From Spirochaetia bacterium (GTDB lineage Bacteria; Spirochaetota; Spirochaetia; Treponematales; Breznakiellaceae): a stretch of DNA of 15,736 nucleotides. The stretch is taken from assembly GCA_026002025.1 (NCBI GenBank), contig BOAU01000048.1:1-15736 (forward strand), given 5' to 3'. The notes under the pieces were generated by a model that made no database searches, was not told the DNA's origin, and worked only from the letters and a program-made list of their open reading frames with translations. Positions 15,710 through 15,736 of this stretch are shown one piece after another; positions within the stretch are counted from its first letter, which is position 1; each line of letters opens with the position of its first letter. The translations under genes and the position numbers were made by a program.

Positions 15710-15736
15710 TTGAGTCAAGAATATAATTCACTATAT
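15710..15736 (+). CDS. Start of an unidentified gene with TTG start (cut by window edge)
   Basis: AAGGAGGT (15696-15703) is a near-perfect ribosome binding site. The ATG at 15705 is followed by AGT TGA and cannot encode a protein, so the in-frame open start is TTG at 15710, 7 bases after GGAGG, giving MSQEYNSLY to the edge. Nine codons do not identify a family. Its strong ribosome site and dual promoter including sigma-54 indicate a highly expressed, conditionally regulated gene. Confidence 0.6.

Overview
The window reads as bacterial chromosome with moderate to high GC, densely packed genes and several AT-rich patches. Two N-terminal lipobox lipoproteins, an outer-membrane-type protein, a family II pyrophosphatase with CBS/DRTGG domains, ThrH, a stand-alone biotin ligase and a strong sigma-54-type promoter together suggest a spirochaete, possibly a gut-associated Treponema. 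That assignment is inference from gene content; no rRNA or other decisive marker is present.

Layout. (1) 1-309: the left edge holds the first codons of a leftward gene with a perfect ribosome binding site, probably part of an insertion sequence, followed by a palindromic repeat nested in a second inverted repeat. (2) 310-3369: a coiled-coil protein with an 84-residue internal period, then a type IIA topoisomerase B subunit (ParE-like) with an unusual Ala/Lys-rich N-terminal tail. (3) 3370-6435: an AT-richer island that separates parE from its partner. It carries three leftward genes for envelope proteins (outer-membrane barrel candidate, lipoprotein, lipoprotein) and a divergent XRE-type regulator. 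A back-to-back promoter pair lies between regulator and lipoprotein. (4) 6436-11450: a RelB/DinJ-type antitoxin without a toxin overlaps the start of the topoisomerase A subunit (ParC-like). Next come two tandem paralogues (one membrane-anchored coiled coil, one lipoprotein) and a polytopic membrane protein. (5) 11495-13776: a Mn-dependent pyrophosphatase convergent with thrH. (6) 13842-15414: an AT-rich PIN toxin/antitoxin pair inserted before birA, whose last 15 codons are supplied by a second copy of the palindromic repeat. (7) 15415-15736: a regulatory region with a sigma-70-like promoter, a near-perfect sigma-54 promoter and a 5'-end hairpin, leading to a gene starting with TTG that is cut by the window edge.

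Functionally, the two topoisomerase subunits would form one enzyme for decatenation or supercoil control. The lipoprotein/barrel cluster looks like a self-regulated envelope module that has entered the topoisomerase locus. Several rightward genes have a plausible -10 box 6-10 bases before the start codon and no useful Shine-Dalgarno sequence, so short-leader or leaderless transcripts may be common here. The strongest candidates for new biology are the orphan antitoxin coupled to ParC, the envelope island, the paired TM/lipoprotein paralogues, and the sigma-54-driven gene at the right edge.
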